This document shows, in pieces, positions 11,590 to 23,631 of a stretch of 64,000 nucleotides of DNA; position 1 is the first letter of the stretch; every line of letters begins with the position of its first letter. The position numbers were made by a program, and so were the translations under genes. Source of the stretch: Eurosta solidaginis (Eukaryota > Arthropoda > Insecta > Diptera > Tephritidae); contig NC_090319.1 of the NCBI RefSeq assembly GCF_040869045.1, positions 52,362,779-52,426,778 of the forward strand, written 5' to 3'. Under the pieces are notes generated by a model. That model saw only the letters and a list, made by a program, of their open reading frames with translations, searched no databases and had not been told where the DNA came from.

Positions 11590-12073
11590 GGTCAGTGTCT
11601 CTGGGCAGCTTGAGCGCATACTATATGGCCATAGTAGTTTAGCGTCATCAACTACAGGACTAACTGACTATCTGATTCCCTATCAGTGCAGTAGAAACAC
11701 CGGAAGCTTAAACTGCAGCCGTGTCAACTTTTATGTTGTCAGCCAAGCAGCTTTCATCTCACAAAGCACAGCGTCTTAAAATATGTTAGAGTGTAAGCCA
11801 TCCCTGAAAATAATCGGGAGAGTTAGAAGCATAAACCTATATTGGGTACCATGCCAGCTATTAGGAGTGATACAGCTATCAGATGAAGAAGCAGTCAGTG
11901 ACATAGGTCCTTGAAAGCTCCTAGTATTTGCCAAAAGGACGAAGTTATTTTGTAACCTATTTGATATGGTTTTTCAGTTTGGTCATTAATCAAAATTAAG
12001 GTAAAACTACGGACACATTCAGTATATGTGAGGTCCTCATGGACCGGAGAGTTTCAACTTAACCAAACCTAAT
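11590..12073 (+). mobile_element. LINE-A fragment with internal deletions
   Basis: Translates to fragments of the LINE-A protein: QLER.LYGHSS.ASS, NCSRVNFY..SQAA and RSINLYW, where the fuller copy at 29857-31690 reads QLERRPYGHSSIASS and CNRVNFYINSQAA. The 3' UTR phrase GAGGTCCTCATGGACC is retained near 12031, and the copy ends in AACTTAACC. Several internal segments are missing and the RNase H frame is broken. Confidence 0.8.
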
Positions 12074-12855
12074 AGGGATACGCAATAATAGCCGTTCTTT
12101 CCTTTACTGCATTCGAAGGTAAAATAACGCTTATCATTACTTTGATAGAATTTAAGAGACCCATCTAACGGCAATTAAATAACTCGCTACAAAACGAGTT
12201 GTTCTGAATAGCGGAGATACACACCTCTATTGGTCATAGTGCATAACCTATAGCTGAATCAGTTGCGATGAATGGTGGGCTCACACACTTTTCGGTCGTA
12301 GAAGTGGAAAGTAGTGTAGAGATTTAATGGAGAGACACATTTCAGTTGCAACTGAGTATAATGCATACTGACACTTGGCAGTACTTGTTTTATGCGCACC
12401 AATTTTGTAAGTGTAGATAAAGCTACACACTAAGCAGTCCATATAAAGTTTAAGTGCATATGTATATACATCTACAACAAACGCAGCTAATATAAGCCAT
12501 AATAAATTTGACGACTTCCCACTAAAAGTGCACAAAGCAATATAAAAAGATATAAAATTCTGCTCTTCATTTATATTTTTCATTCCTCCGACACTTCTTT
12601 GTCCCAGTTTTATATTATTTTAACTAAAGTTGTCTCATCTCCATTTCATTAGAATACTTGCATACGAAATTACGGCATTGAGCAAAATGTTAATCAGCTT
12701 ATGAGAAAATAAAAATTTTAAAATTCACAAAAGCGAGTAAGTACATCCACCCATAAATACACATGCATACATATGTACATATATAGGGGAGAAAAGAGCA
12801 ATCAAGCTAATTTACAAGTGTTTCCACTTAAAAATAAAAACAAAACAAAATTTAA
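12074..12855. other. Unassigned spacer
   Basis: A/T-rich DNA between a LINE-A fragment and DINE-like copy 2. The longest open frame is 100 codons on - and shows no domain. No repeat was identified. Confidence 0.5.
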
Positions 12856-15196
12856 CAAGTAAGGAAGGTTAACTTCGAGTGTAACCGAACATTACATACT
12901 CAGTTGAGAGCTATGGCGACAACATAAGGGAAAATAACCATGTAGGAAAATGAACCGAGGGTAACCCTGGAATGTATTTGTATGACATGTGTATCAAATT
13001 AAAGGCATTAAAGAGTATTTTATGAGAGATTGGAACATAGTTCTATAAGTGGTCGCCATTTAGGGATATCGCCATAAAGGTGTACCAGGGGTGTCCCTAG
13101 AATTTGTTTGTACGATATGGATATCAAATGAAAGGAGTTAATGAGTATTTTAAAGGGAGTGGGCCTTAGTTCTATAGGTGGACGCCTTTTCGAGATATCG
13201 CCATAAAGGTGGACCAGGGGTGTCCCTAGAATTTGTTTGTACGATATGGGTATCAAATGAAAGGGGTTAATGAGTATTTTAAAGGGAGTGGGCCTTAGTT
13301 CTATAGGTGGACGCCTTTTCGAGATATCGCCATAAAGGTGGACCAGGGGTGTCCCTAGAATTTGTTTGTACGATATGGATATCAAATGAAGGGGGTTAAT
13401 GAGTATTTTAAAAGGGAGTGGGCCTTCGTTATATAGGTGGTCGCCTTTTCGAAATACCGCCATAAAGGTGGACCAGGGGTGACCCTAGAATTTGTTTGTA
13501 CGATATGGATATCAAATGAAGGGGGTTAATGAGTATTTTAAAAGGGAGTGGGCCTTCGTTATATAGGTGGTCGCCTTTTCGAGATACCGCCATAAAGGTG
13601 GACCAGGGGTGACCCTAGAATTTGTTTGTACGATATGGATATCAAATGAAGGGGGTTAATGAGTATTTTAAAAGGGAGTGGGCCTTCGTTATATAGGTGG
13701 TCGCCTTTTCGAGATATCGCCATAAAGGTGGACCAGGGGTGACTCTAGACTTTGTTCGTACGATATGGGTATCAAATTAAAGGTATTAAGGAGGGTTTTA
13801 AAAGCGAGTGGCCCTTAGTTGTATATGTGAAGGCATTTTCCAGATATCGACCAAAATGGGGACCAGGGTGACCCAGAACATCATCTGTCGAGTACCGCTA
13901 ATTTATTTGTATATGTCATATCACGAAACGTATTCATGCCAAGATTTCAAGGGTTTTTTATTTCGCCCTGCAGAATTTTGTCATTTTCTTCTACTTAATA
14001 TGGTAGGTGTCACACCCATTTTACAAAGCTTTTTTCTAAAGTTATATTTTGCGTCAACAAACCAATCCAATTACCATGTTTCATTCTTTTTTTGTATTTG
14101 GTATAGAATTATGGCATTTTTTTAATTTTTCGTAATTCTCGATATCGAAAAAGTGGGCGTGGTCATAGTCGGATTTCGGCCATTTTTCATACCAATACAA
14201 AGTGAGTTCAGATAAGTACGTGAACTGAGTTTAGTAAAGATATATCGATTTTTCCTCAAGTTATCGTGTTAACGGCCGAGCGGAAGGACAGACGGTCGAC
14301 TGTGTATAAAAACTGGGCGTGGCTTCAATCGATTTCGCCCTTTTTCACAGAAATAAGTTATCGTCCTAGAATCTAAGCCCCCACCAAATTTCACAAGGAT
14401 TGGTAAATTTTTGTTCGACTTATGGCATTAAAAGTATCCTAAACAAATTAAATGAAAAAGGGCGGGGCCACACCCATTTTGAAATTTTCTTTTATTTTTG
14501 TATTTTGCTGCACCATATCATTACTGGAGTTGAATGGTGACATAATTTACTTATATACTGTAAAGATATTAAATTTTTTATTAAAATTTGACTTTAAAAA
14601 AAATTTTTTTGGTGGTGGTGTGGTCGTGGTCGTTCTCTGATTTTGCTAATTTTTGTTAAGCATACATATGGTAATAGGAGTAACGTTCCTGCCAAATTTC
14701 ATCATGATATCTTCGACCACTGCCAAATTACAGCTTACAAAATTTTACATTACCTTCTTTTAGAAGTGGGCGGTTCCACGCCCATTGACCAAAATTTTAC
14801 TAATTTTCTATTCTGCGTCATAAGTTCAACTCACATACCAAGTTTAATCGCTTTATCTGTCTTTGGTAATGAATTATCGCACTTTTTCGGTTTTTCGAAA
14901 TTTTCGATATCGAAAAAGTGGGCGTGGTTATAGTCCGATATCGTTCATTTTAAATAGCGATTTGAGATGAGTGCCCAGGAACCTACATACCAAATTTCGT
15001 CAAGATACCTCAAAATTTACTGAAGTTATCGTGTTAACGGACGGACGGACGGACATGGCTCAATCAAATTTTTTTTCGATCCCGATGATTTTGATATATG
15101 GAAGTCTATATCTATCTCGATTCCTTTATACCTGTACAACCAACCGTTATCCAATCAAAGTTAATATACTCTGTGAGCTCTGCTCAACTGAGTATA
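12856..15196 (-). mobile_element. DINE/Helitron-like element, copy 2 (inverted)
   Basis: This is the reverse complement of copy 1 along its length. It starts CAAGTAAGGAAGGTTAA (terminus), then ACCGAACATTACATACTCAG and the minisatellite core. The right end runs through reverse-complement (GTCC)n to GAGCTCTGCTCAACTGAGTA. With copy 1 it forms a large imperfect inverted repeat with 1.7 kb between the arms. No transposase is present. Chance frames such as 14452-14640 are read from non-coding element sequence. Confidence 0.7.
13000..13850 (-). repeat. 129/130-bp minisatellite core of DINE-like copy 2
   Basis: The GTG(T/A)CCCTAGA anchor lies at 13091, 13220, 13349, 13479, 13609 and (as GTGACTCTAGA) 13739, giving periods of 129, 129, 130, 130 and 130. 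The last units differ from each other by only a base or two, which implies recent homogenisation. The 129-bp units are 43 codons long, so the - strand shows 43-residue repeats in an open frame at 13020-13463. That frame ends where the 130-bp units begin. It is a side effect of unit length, not a gene. Confidence 0.95.
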
Positions 15197-16844
15197 AAAA
15201 AAGAACTAAAAATTTTAAATTTATAATACACTTAATGGAAAAAAATCTAACAAATGCAGAACAAAACAGGAAAATGTGCAGGAAAAATGTAAATTTAATT
15301 GTGCACAAGTGAAATTATGAGCGCTCGAAAAGCACTCCTCGAGGTAATAAAGCGCAATCATAACAAGGCGTTATAGCGTGATGGTATGCTGGTATGCAGG
15401 AATCTGTGTGTGGATGTGTGTGAATGTTTTGTGTGTATGCGTATGTGTGCAGGTCACATGAATAATATGGTCATAAAGTTGTATGAAAACATTTATCATA
15501 AAAAATGTTGGCTATAAAAGTAGGCAACAGCCACATAATGCTAAGGCGTCGAGCTCTGAAATACATACGAGCTGATACTAAAAGCAGGCACACATACACT
15601 CCAAAAACGATTTTCTCACAACATGGAAAACGGGCCTGGTTTTTCGCCATACAAATTTTATACAGAACTAGGTACATGAATTTGTTAACAGTAAAGAAAA
15701 TTTCCATTTTAATAAGACTGGTGTCCTTGTTTTAAGAAAAATTTCTTTCTTCTCAGGAAGAATGCTGTTGGCGAGCAATCGCTCCCAGTTTGGAAAAAAG
15801 TTTTCGAACTCTTTTCGCTGCAATTCAGGTCGTCCAAGTTTCTATTTAGAAGTTGCTTTGATACCGTAAAACCAATGCAAAAGTTGCAATGATGCCAGGA
15901 ATTTTTGGAAAATCTCTTTTCAAGCTACCGTCCCCGATCTTCGAAGACATCTTAGACTCGTTCTTACAAGATCTGTGCTTTTATGCAGAAAATGCCAAAC
16001 ATTTTCTTTTTTAGTTGCATCTTCTTAGCTTCTGCAATTGTCGTAACGCGGAAGATCTATCTTTTACATACGTTTTATACGGCAACATCTGTGCGTCAGT
16101 AGGATGGCGAACAGCAATGACAGCGATAGTAATGCTAGCGAGCGCGCACCAGTAGCAGAGACGTAGGAACGGAAGTTCCGGTGATGGCGCAAGGGCTGTC
16201 GGCTTGGTTTGTAACACTACCAGATCTTCCAAGATTACTGCTCGCTCAGTAGGGTCGTCCTCTGCGATAAGAAATGCGACGAAATTCGGTAAGCCCTGAC
16301 TCAACCCTAGATCACTTAGCCTGGAGACGGGCGAGATAACCCCAAAGGCGCAGACCTTTGTTTACGCACGCAAAAGGGGACCTGTGCTAACGCATCACAC
16401 CTTACATTCAGCCAGTGAGAAGCAGAGATCGGCCTGCTTTTAATGAGGCAAATCCAACATCCAATTCATTTCTTTTACCCGTACTTCGGTATAATCGAGT
16501 TGAAAAATTAACTGCTGCTTTTGGCACCTCAGTGTTAGCATGTTTCTGCTTTGCTCTGCGTGAGCATCTTACCAGCACCAAGACCTCGTGAATCTCTGTG
16601 CGGTGTGCGCCAATGACCGAAATTTATGCAATTCTATCGATTCTGGGTTTTGAAATAGGAGCACTAGCCAGCGTGAGAAATAAACAACATACTTCGGTGG
16701 CACTAAAGCACACATTTCCACACAGAAGGGGCTATTGGCGAATATTTTCGAGACCGTGTCGAATCCTTCGATAAGTGTTTTTGAGACAAGGTTAGATGGA
16801 GTGGGGAGCCACCCCTACAGGTGGTCACATGGACAAAAAGAAGG
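15197..16844. other. Unassigned stretch with one orphan 97-codon - frame
   Basis: A GT-rich patch occurs at about 15400-15460. On the - strand 16011-16304 is open for 97 codons with a less A/T-rich composition than its surroundings. Its product includes AEDDPTERAVILEDL and a hydrophobic LCYWCALASITIAVIAV segment. I do not recognise it, and no splice sites or element ends frame it clearly. It may be a decayed retroelement. Confidence 0.35.
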
Positions 16845-18050
16845 TAAGTAAGCTATAGTAGTTTAGAAAACTGTTGCAACGCAATGATGTAGTTTCGAAC
16901 AAAACCATTCTCTATCCTTGAAAAGTTTTGCGGATACCGGACAGACCAGCATGAAGTGCCTCGATAATTCCACCATGTCTTCCTCCATGCACCTGCAACA
17001 AAAGGAGTCTAGTATCTTGAGGCATCTCGCATTTACTCCTATTGGACAGTGAGCCATCAAACCCCATTCACCATTGAAAGATGAGCCTTGGTGAAACCAA
17101 TAACTTTAGCAGACCACTTGCTAACCTGCAAGGAGTAGTGTACTTACAGCGTTTGCTTAGCTGACTTGTGACCCATCCATAGAAGAGCAGACTACAAGTG
17201 GCCAAGGGTACTTCGTAAGCCTCTCATCAGTCTATATTCGGCTCAGTGCCAGTTATTTTCTATATCCCGGCACCCAGACGACGTTAATATTAAAATAGTT
17301 CGACACAATCGTAAGCGAAGTCTGGAATTACCATACCACCATCGATCACAGCACAGTATACTTTAGGACTTCAACTTAAAATTAAACTTCTCACTATCCG
17401 GTCCAACTTCGACCTCTACATGAACCAGCTGACCAGTCAACTGCCCTATATTAATTTATTTCCCAAACGTCTCTCGAAGTCATGTTCTGAAGCTCGCATG
17501 GGGGCAGTTGTTGTTGCACATAATAGTCTGCCTTGTCTGGGATGAAGGCAAAGTTGATGAAAATGCTGGAATGCCTTATATAAGAAAGCCCATAGCTCAG
17601 GTCAAAAAGCTTGATCAATGATCGTGCTGCGGCCGCCTTTCTCACAATATGGACAGGACGTACATATGTTTAGCATAATATTAGCCGTCAAGGTAGGTGT
17701 TGTTTTAAGAGCGCCGCTGACACCAACCAGCGCTACGTGGTATACTGACTGCCACCCTAAAGAGTAAGATCGGCTTGACTACCATTTTCTACTACCCTTG
17801 CTGGAGTCCCCAGGCGGAGTTCCAATCGAAAGCGAGAATCTTGTATCTCCTAGTAAAAAGAACCAGCTCCGTTTTGTATGGGTTAATTGGCTGTCCACAT
17901 GACTAAGCTCACATATTCACCGCGCCCAGATAGCCCTACAAAATATTGCGCAGAGTGTCCAGAAATTTACCTCAGATAATGATTGCCACTGCTTTCTAGC
18001 CCCACCAGAAGCCCGTTTACTACCACAATAGAGATGCCCTGTGGAGTGCA
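16845..18050 (-). mobile_element. LINE-B copy, decayed
   Basis: At the low-coordinate end a - frame (16863-17060) encodes a C-terminal cysteine/histidine cluster, F.CRCMEEDMVELSRHFMLVCP, typical of RNase H-bearing LINEs. Toward 17990 the - strand resembles the RT region just downstream of the catalytic box, as seen at 42142-42411. The stretch between carries many stops and frameshifts. DNA at 17640-17740 aligns with 41390-41450 plus 41846-41880, which shows where a later insertion occurred in that other copy. Confidence 0.65.
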
Positions 18051-18061
18051 TCAGCACATCT

Positions 18062-18466
18062 TTCTTTCCATTACAAAAAGTAACCGGGTAAAAAAACTTA
18101 CATAAAGTAACCGGTTACAAAAGATACATGTTACAAAAAGTAACCGGTTACAAAAGTTACCTGTTACAAAAAGTAGCCGATAACAAAAATTACCGGTTAC
18201 AAAAAGTAACCGGTTGCAAAAGTTACTGTTTGGAAAAGTTAACGTTTACAAAATGTAAACGGTTACAAAAATTAACCGGCTACAAAAAGTAATGGGTTGC
18301 AAAAAGTAACCAGTTACAAAAATTACTGAATACGCAGAGCAACCGGTTGCAATAGTTACCGTTACAAAATTATCCTGTTACAAAATTAACCGGCTACAAA
18401 ATATACCTGGTTACCCAAGTTACCGGTTACAAAAAGTCACCGGTTACAAAAGTTACAGGTAAAAAA
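18062..18466. repeat. 17-bp minisatellite AAAAAGTAACCGGTTAC
   Basis: About twenty-odd imperfect copies of a ~17-bp unit whose core TAACCGGTTA is a perfect palindrome. Units vary by A-run length and point changes. It shares the GTTACC word with the array at 8436-8695 but has a different period. Confidence 0.9.
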
Positions 18467-19719
18467 TATCACATATTTTAGTAGCAATGAGCTCAGCTAC
18501 ATGCAACATATTGGAACGGATTGGAAAAAGCATTGCTGAGCAAATAAATTCACCAAATTTCCAAATATTTGAATTTTACGTCCTTCAATACAACTGCAAC
18601 TGCAAGCCTCAATTAACCTTACAACCGAGCTCAAGTGCAGATACTACTTAAATCAACACTAACAGCATTAAAACTTGCCATTTAAAATACGCATACACAA
18701 ATACATTTATGCGCTTAAGTTCTTCGCCAATCAAATTAAACTTTAGTAACTAAAGTCTTTTACAACGTTAATTAAATCTGCGCCTAAAAGTAGACAACAT
18801 CTTTGTGAACAACGCAAGTAAATTAAACAGAAAAAGGATTTAAATTTAATAAAAAGTCGTAAAAACGTAAACTATCTGCATAAGACAAATACAGAATAGT
18901 TACCCCAATAGGTTATATATAAAGAAGATCAAAGAGTGAGTGAGTTAAACGCTACAGAAAAGGGGCGTGAAAGCAAAACATGGCAAAGCTTTTAAAAAAA
19001 ATCGCATTTCTTACAAAATTTATTCATTCATTTACCTTCTACATTCATTATAGCCAAAGTTGGCAAGGACATTCATTTATTTGGTTGTTCTCCTCTGCGG
19101 AGCAGTAATTTTCACTTTTATATTCGCAAATTCGCGAAAGCTTTCAAATGCTTATATACATACGACTATTTGACTGCATTTTTCACAAAATGTATTCGTA
19201 TGCGTGTGTTTGGCTGGTGTTTTGATTGCTTCTGCCCTATGGAGCACATTTTTAATTGCATACGTTTTTGTTTTGTAGGCGCCAACATCGACATTAAACA
19301 AATAAGCCTTTTGATCGTACACACACACACATACTCACTCGTGGATACATACGTATGTATATGAAAGTTTCACGCGCTAAATGCTTTCTGTGTGCTAATT
19401 TGTATGTGGCCTTAAAACGCCCAAAAGCTGCATGATTATTTAACTGTGATTGCTCTGTTTTGTATGTATGACTATACTTTATAACTGCATACATACACGA
19501 ACGTGTATATACCTGTGTAGATTTGTGTCTATGGTATGTATAAACAGTTGTACACATATACATATTTCTACATAAACCAACATTTTACCATTTAATTAGC
19601 AATGAGGCGTTTTTAATTAGGTTATACCGTCGGTGAGCAAACATCCACAATAATACAAACATACATACCTTGTAGGAAAAAAAGGATTTTCAAAAATGTA
19701 TCCAACTATTAGCTATGCC
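18467..19719. other. Unassigned A/T-rich stretch
   Basis: No exon or element is recognised. It includes a short (CA)n run near 19320 and scattered CATACATA-type simple sequence. Open frames are at most 89 codons and look random. Confidence 0.5.
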
Positions 19720-20440
19720 TCAGACAATAGTATTTATTTGAAAAATCATCCCCGCCTTTGGTAGAAAAGCTAAGCGAGCCATTCTCCAAAAGTGCGGAAC
19801 ATGATTCAGTCTTATGCTCCCATCGAATATTATTTTAAGCCATTCCACGACAACTCTAGATGAAATTTGTAGTATGGCTGGGCATATACCACCTGGGACG
19901 GGCAACTTAAAATTAGAGAAAATTCGCTCTTCGGTATCGGTCATCAAGCCCGACACTACCAACTCCGCGATTTAAGTGTAAGTGCTGTCTGCTGGCTCTT
20001 CTAAATAAGCTCCCTATGAGAAATGTGTGTCAAAAAGCACCCCAAGAGACTTCTCACTATTATTTAACCATTCAGCGCTCTCTTCCTTTATTAACCCTTG
20101 CACTAAGTTTCCCCTTGCTAGGACTATCCGTAACCGCTCTGTTTCCATTGGGCACTCCATGTTCGCACAGAAATTTATCCATCAGACTCCCCGCGCTCTG
20201 GGTAATTCACGCTTGTAGATCCTCAACAGATCCTTTTACTCGTCCCGGCACACTTCGCTTCTTGTGGCATTTGCCAGCTTAAATATTTCATTCACCTGCG
20301 TTTTAAAAAGACTCATTGTGTCATCATTGCGGCTTTGCTTTTCCTCTGGTTCTTCTTAGTGGACAAGCTCTGTGAGACGCAGCCATAAGCGTCTTTGTTA
20401 GGAAATAATAGGACTCGGCCAGTTCCTTCACATTGGCAAC
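19720..20440 (-). mobile_element. RNase H-type LINE, 5' RT portion (probably LINE-B)
   Basis: The - frame at 19720-19962 reads ...GGICPAILQ, SSRVVVEWLKIIFDGSIRL and HFWRMARLAFLPKAG, which matches the N-terminal RT segment (template entry and the KAG...PKxFRPIS approach) of LOA/R1-like LINEs. Further up the - strand, near 20150-20300, comes a CANMECPMETERLRIVLARG-like linker, the usual segment just before RT. The copy is broken by stops and abuts the + strand Jockey-type copy near 20440. Confidence 0.6.
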
Positions 20441-23095
20441 CTCTTCGAGTTTGTTTCTACAGGAGATAGTCGATTTCATGAAGCGGCACAACATCTGCAT
20501 TGCTGCGATTCAAGAGACTAAACTTACAGCAAGATCTGCATTGCAGATCTGTTCTGGGTATAATGTCCACAGAACATATCGCGAGAGCGGAAATGGAGAC
20601 GGCCTCGCGTTTATCATACACCTCTCTGTGCAATATCATATATTTGATCCCGACATCGACCGCAGGGAAAGTGTCTTAGAACGGCAAGGCTTATCTGTCG
20701 GGTCAGACGATGCAAACCTAGAAATCATCAACATCTACATCCCTCCTGCTACCTGTTGCCCCGTGGATACCGCCCTAATATCAGCGCCTTCCCCACTGGC
20801 AATAATCGCATTATCTTAGGCGATTTCAATGCCCATCACGATCTATGGCATTCAAACTTGCGGGAGGACAGTAGGGGTGAGATGTTGCCAGATCAAATAG
20901 AAGAAACGACGTTCTGCACATTAAACGGAGATGTCGCCACACGTATGGTAGGAAGCTGTCACAGTTCGCCGGATATTTCAATCGTGAGCGCATAACTCGT
21001 AAACTGCGTCAACTGGCAGCCGATGGTAACATTGGCATCCGACCACCCCCAAATAAGGGATATAAAGCAACGCATCAGAATGCATGTGGATGAACACAAG
21101 CGGAAGAAATGGGAGGAGCACCTAAGCGGTTGTAACCTCTCTGCCCGTGTAGGTAAACTTTGGTCCACCGTAAAGTCCCTATCGAATCCGTCTAGGCACA
21201 ATGACAAAGTTGCCATCGCCCTTGGCGATAAAGTGCTGTCGAATGCGAAAAACTGCGCGAGCGCTTTCTGCCGACAATATTAAATACATTCTACGGTCGA
21301 CAAAGATGGACGCAGGGCCAACAGACCCGCACATAAACATAAATTCAACGCGTCGCCATCACCGCCAAAGAGGCTGAAGATGCCATCGGTCATGCTAAAC
21401 CATCCAAAACAGTGGGCCCAGACGGCACAGCCATGCCGATGCCCAGGGAAGGAGGTTTTCAAATATTTAGCACATGTCTTCAACCTGTCTCTTTCCACCA
21501 TTGTCATACCCGAAAAATGGAAAATGGCCAAGGCGGCACCGCTACTAAAGCCTGGGAAACCAGCTAACATAGGAGAGTCATATCGCCCGATATCTCTCCT
21601 ATCGCCAGTAGCCAAGACGCTTGAAGCCATTTTGCTCCCCTACTTCAAAGCAAATTTGCAGCTAGCCTGCCATCAGCATGGCTTCAGAAAACTCCATAGC
21701 ACAACCACTCGTTGCGCTAGACCTATCAAACGCTTTTGATACGGTTAACCATGGCACGTTACTGCAAGACCTGGAAGGGTCTACCCTTCCCCCATGTCTT
21801 AAAAGGGGGATCTCAAATTATCTGGGTGCAATTTAGAAATGAAACATCAAAACCAAGAAAAATGGAACAGGGGGTGCCACAGGATGGTGTCCTATCCCCA
21901 CTTTTGTTTAATTTCTACATATCTAAGCTACCTTCACCACCAGAAGGTGTTACTATCGTTTCCTACGCCGATGACTGCACAATAATGGCCACAGGCCCAG
22001 GCCCAAAAATCGATGAGCTTTGCAACAGAATAAATGGATACCTCCCTAATCTCTCCAGTTTTTTCGCCTCGCGAAACCTGGCATTATCACCGACTAAATC
22101 CTCCGCGACCTTATTTACAACATCCACGTCGATGGCACTACGCTACCGACTGTCCTACACCCCAAAATCTTGGGTGTGATGTTCGATCAAGATCTACATT
22201 TTGGTGAGCACGCAGCCGCAATTGTACCGAAGATCCAGAGCCGTAACAAAATCCTCAAATCCCTTGCTGGCAGTACTTGGGGAAAAGACAAAGAAACGCT
22301 CATTACCACACGCAAAGCAATTGGCCAACCGATTGCATGCTACGCGTCCCCTATATGGTCACCAAGCCTAAAAATTACCCACTGGAATAAGCTACAGGCC
22401 TACCAAAATACTGCTCTCAGAACCGCCACTTCTTATGTCCCCAGAACGCCATCTACATAATCAGGCGATAATAATCCCCATCAGGGAGAGGAATGAGATG
22501 CTAACCAAACAGTTCCTGTTGAATACCCAGAAACCTGGGCATCCCAACAGACATCTGATTGATGAGCCAACACCGCCTAGGGACTTAAGGAGTCATCTCC
22601 GTAAACACTTTGAGGAAATACGGCACCTGTGAACTCAGCCGTATGAAGCAAAAAAAACACAACCAGGTCCTTGGTGAACTCCACAAACAGGCGTCGGACC
22701 TTTATGCCAGGAATTGCCCGGTGAATCCAGTACTCAAAGAATAGTACCCAAAACTTGCGGAAGAGGAACGCATACTCCCCAGGGAAACGGGAGTCACTCT
22801 GGCTCAACTTCCTTCTGGATATTATAACAGGTTAAACTCTTACATATCCAGAATCAACCCCGATATACAAAATGTATGCGCCGCTTGCAATGTGTCCCCA
22901 CATGACACCAACCATCTGTTTAATTGTAATATGGAACCAACGCCTCTAACGCCCCTTTCATTATGGTCCACCCCTGTTGAAACAGCAAGTTTCCTTGGAC
23001 TCCCGTTAGAGGATATTGATGACAATATGTGCTCGGTCGCAGCTATTTGGTGGGGCGAAGCATTGCTCCAAGAACAACAACAACAATTTGTTTCT
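20441..23095 (+). mobile_element. Jockey-type LINE, near full ORF2, multiply broken
   Basis: Domain order is endonuclease, RT, then a C-terminal Cys/His cluster. Endonuclease motifs are AAIQETKLT (20509-), LGDFNAHHDLWHS (about 20816) and a truncated ASDHPQ (about 21030). Sequence between the SDH box and the RT leader is deleted. RT motifs are PEKWKMAKAAPLLKPGKP, SYRPISLLSPVAKTLE, ALDLSNAFDTVNHG (about 21716), QGVPQDGVLSPLLFNFYIS and VSYADDCTIM (about 21958). The C-terminus has CAACNVSPHDTNHLFNC. There is no RNase H. Frameshifts split it into at least six frames, so it is inactive. It ends in a short CAACAACAACAA tail at 23076-23090, which is also the tail of the SINE-like family at 41451. Confidence 0.9.
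21380..22632 (+). pseudogene. Jockey-type reverse transcriptase pseudogene
   Basis: Three overlapping frames (21380-21739, 21736-22179, 22170-22460, then 22435-22632) together carry the RT palm and thumb. The YADD active-site box is intact, but PQDG replaces the usual PQGG of the preceding motif. At least three frameshifts and a deletion between the fingers and palm (after CHQHGFRKLHSTTT) prevent a continuous product. The intact active site alongside broken frames indicates fairly recent decay. Confidence 0.85.
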
Positions 23096-23111
23096 ACAGG
23101 TTTGTAAGTTT

Positions 23112-23205
23112 TATAGTTACACATGCTTCTGGTAACACTACGTACTCAGTCAGTCGATGTGGGGTCCTCATGGACCCGCCAGTTCACCTTAATTTAAACT
23201 GTTGT
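23112..23205 (+). mobile_element. LINE-A 3' UTR fragment
   Basis: Carries CTTCTGGTAACACTACG, then GTCGATGTGGGGTCCTCATG and GACC with a CAGTTCACCTTAA end. This is the LINE-A 3' UTR order seen in reverse complement at 29870-29940. It lies directly after the (CAA)n tail of the Jockey-type copy. Confidence 0.75.
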
Positions 23206-23224
23206 TGCAGGTTGTCGGTACTAT

Positions 23225-23520
23225 TTTACATATGATTTTGGGACATCTTCTGGAAAATTTCCAAAATATTTAAAAACCATGTTTGTACTGAAGAAGATCA
23301 TTTCGGTATTATTTTAGATATCGTTTTATGAATTCATCCTGAAATTGTTCCAAAATTATTACGGAATAGTATTAAATAATTCTGAAAATAATATCGAAGT
23401 GATCGTTTAGCAGTCCGCAACTGTCTCGAAATGATCCTGGAATAAATGCGGAAGTGATTATTTATGTACTCTAAATAAGTCTCGAAATGATTCTGAAAAT
23501 AGTGCAGAGAGGTGAACCTG
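23225..23520 (+). repeat. Diverged relative of the CCGAAATGAT satellite
   Basis: Uses the same vocabulary as the array at 1-3185 but decayed: CTCGAAATGATCCTGGAATA, GAAAATAATATCGAAGTGAT and CTCGAAATGATTCTGAAAAT. Units are irregular and no longer hold an 89-bp register. Confidence 0.6.
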
Positions 23521-23631
23521 GAATTTCTCTGCCGCAGCTCCCAGCCATGGATACGCCCCAGGGCTTTTCGCGAAGAGCTATCTCATTTGCTGTAGACAGC
23601 CATTATTCTACGCCATATAATATATAAGGAC

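Noticed and set aside
13020..13463. 147-residue - frame with 43-residue repeats
   Set aside because: It is produced by 129-bp (43-codon) minisatellite units and ends where units become 130 bp.
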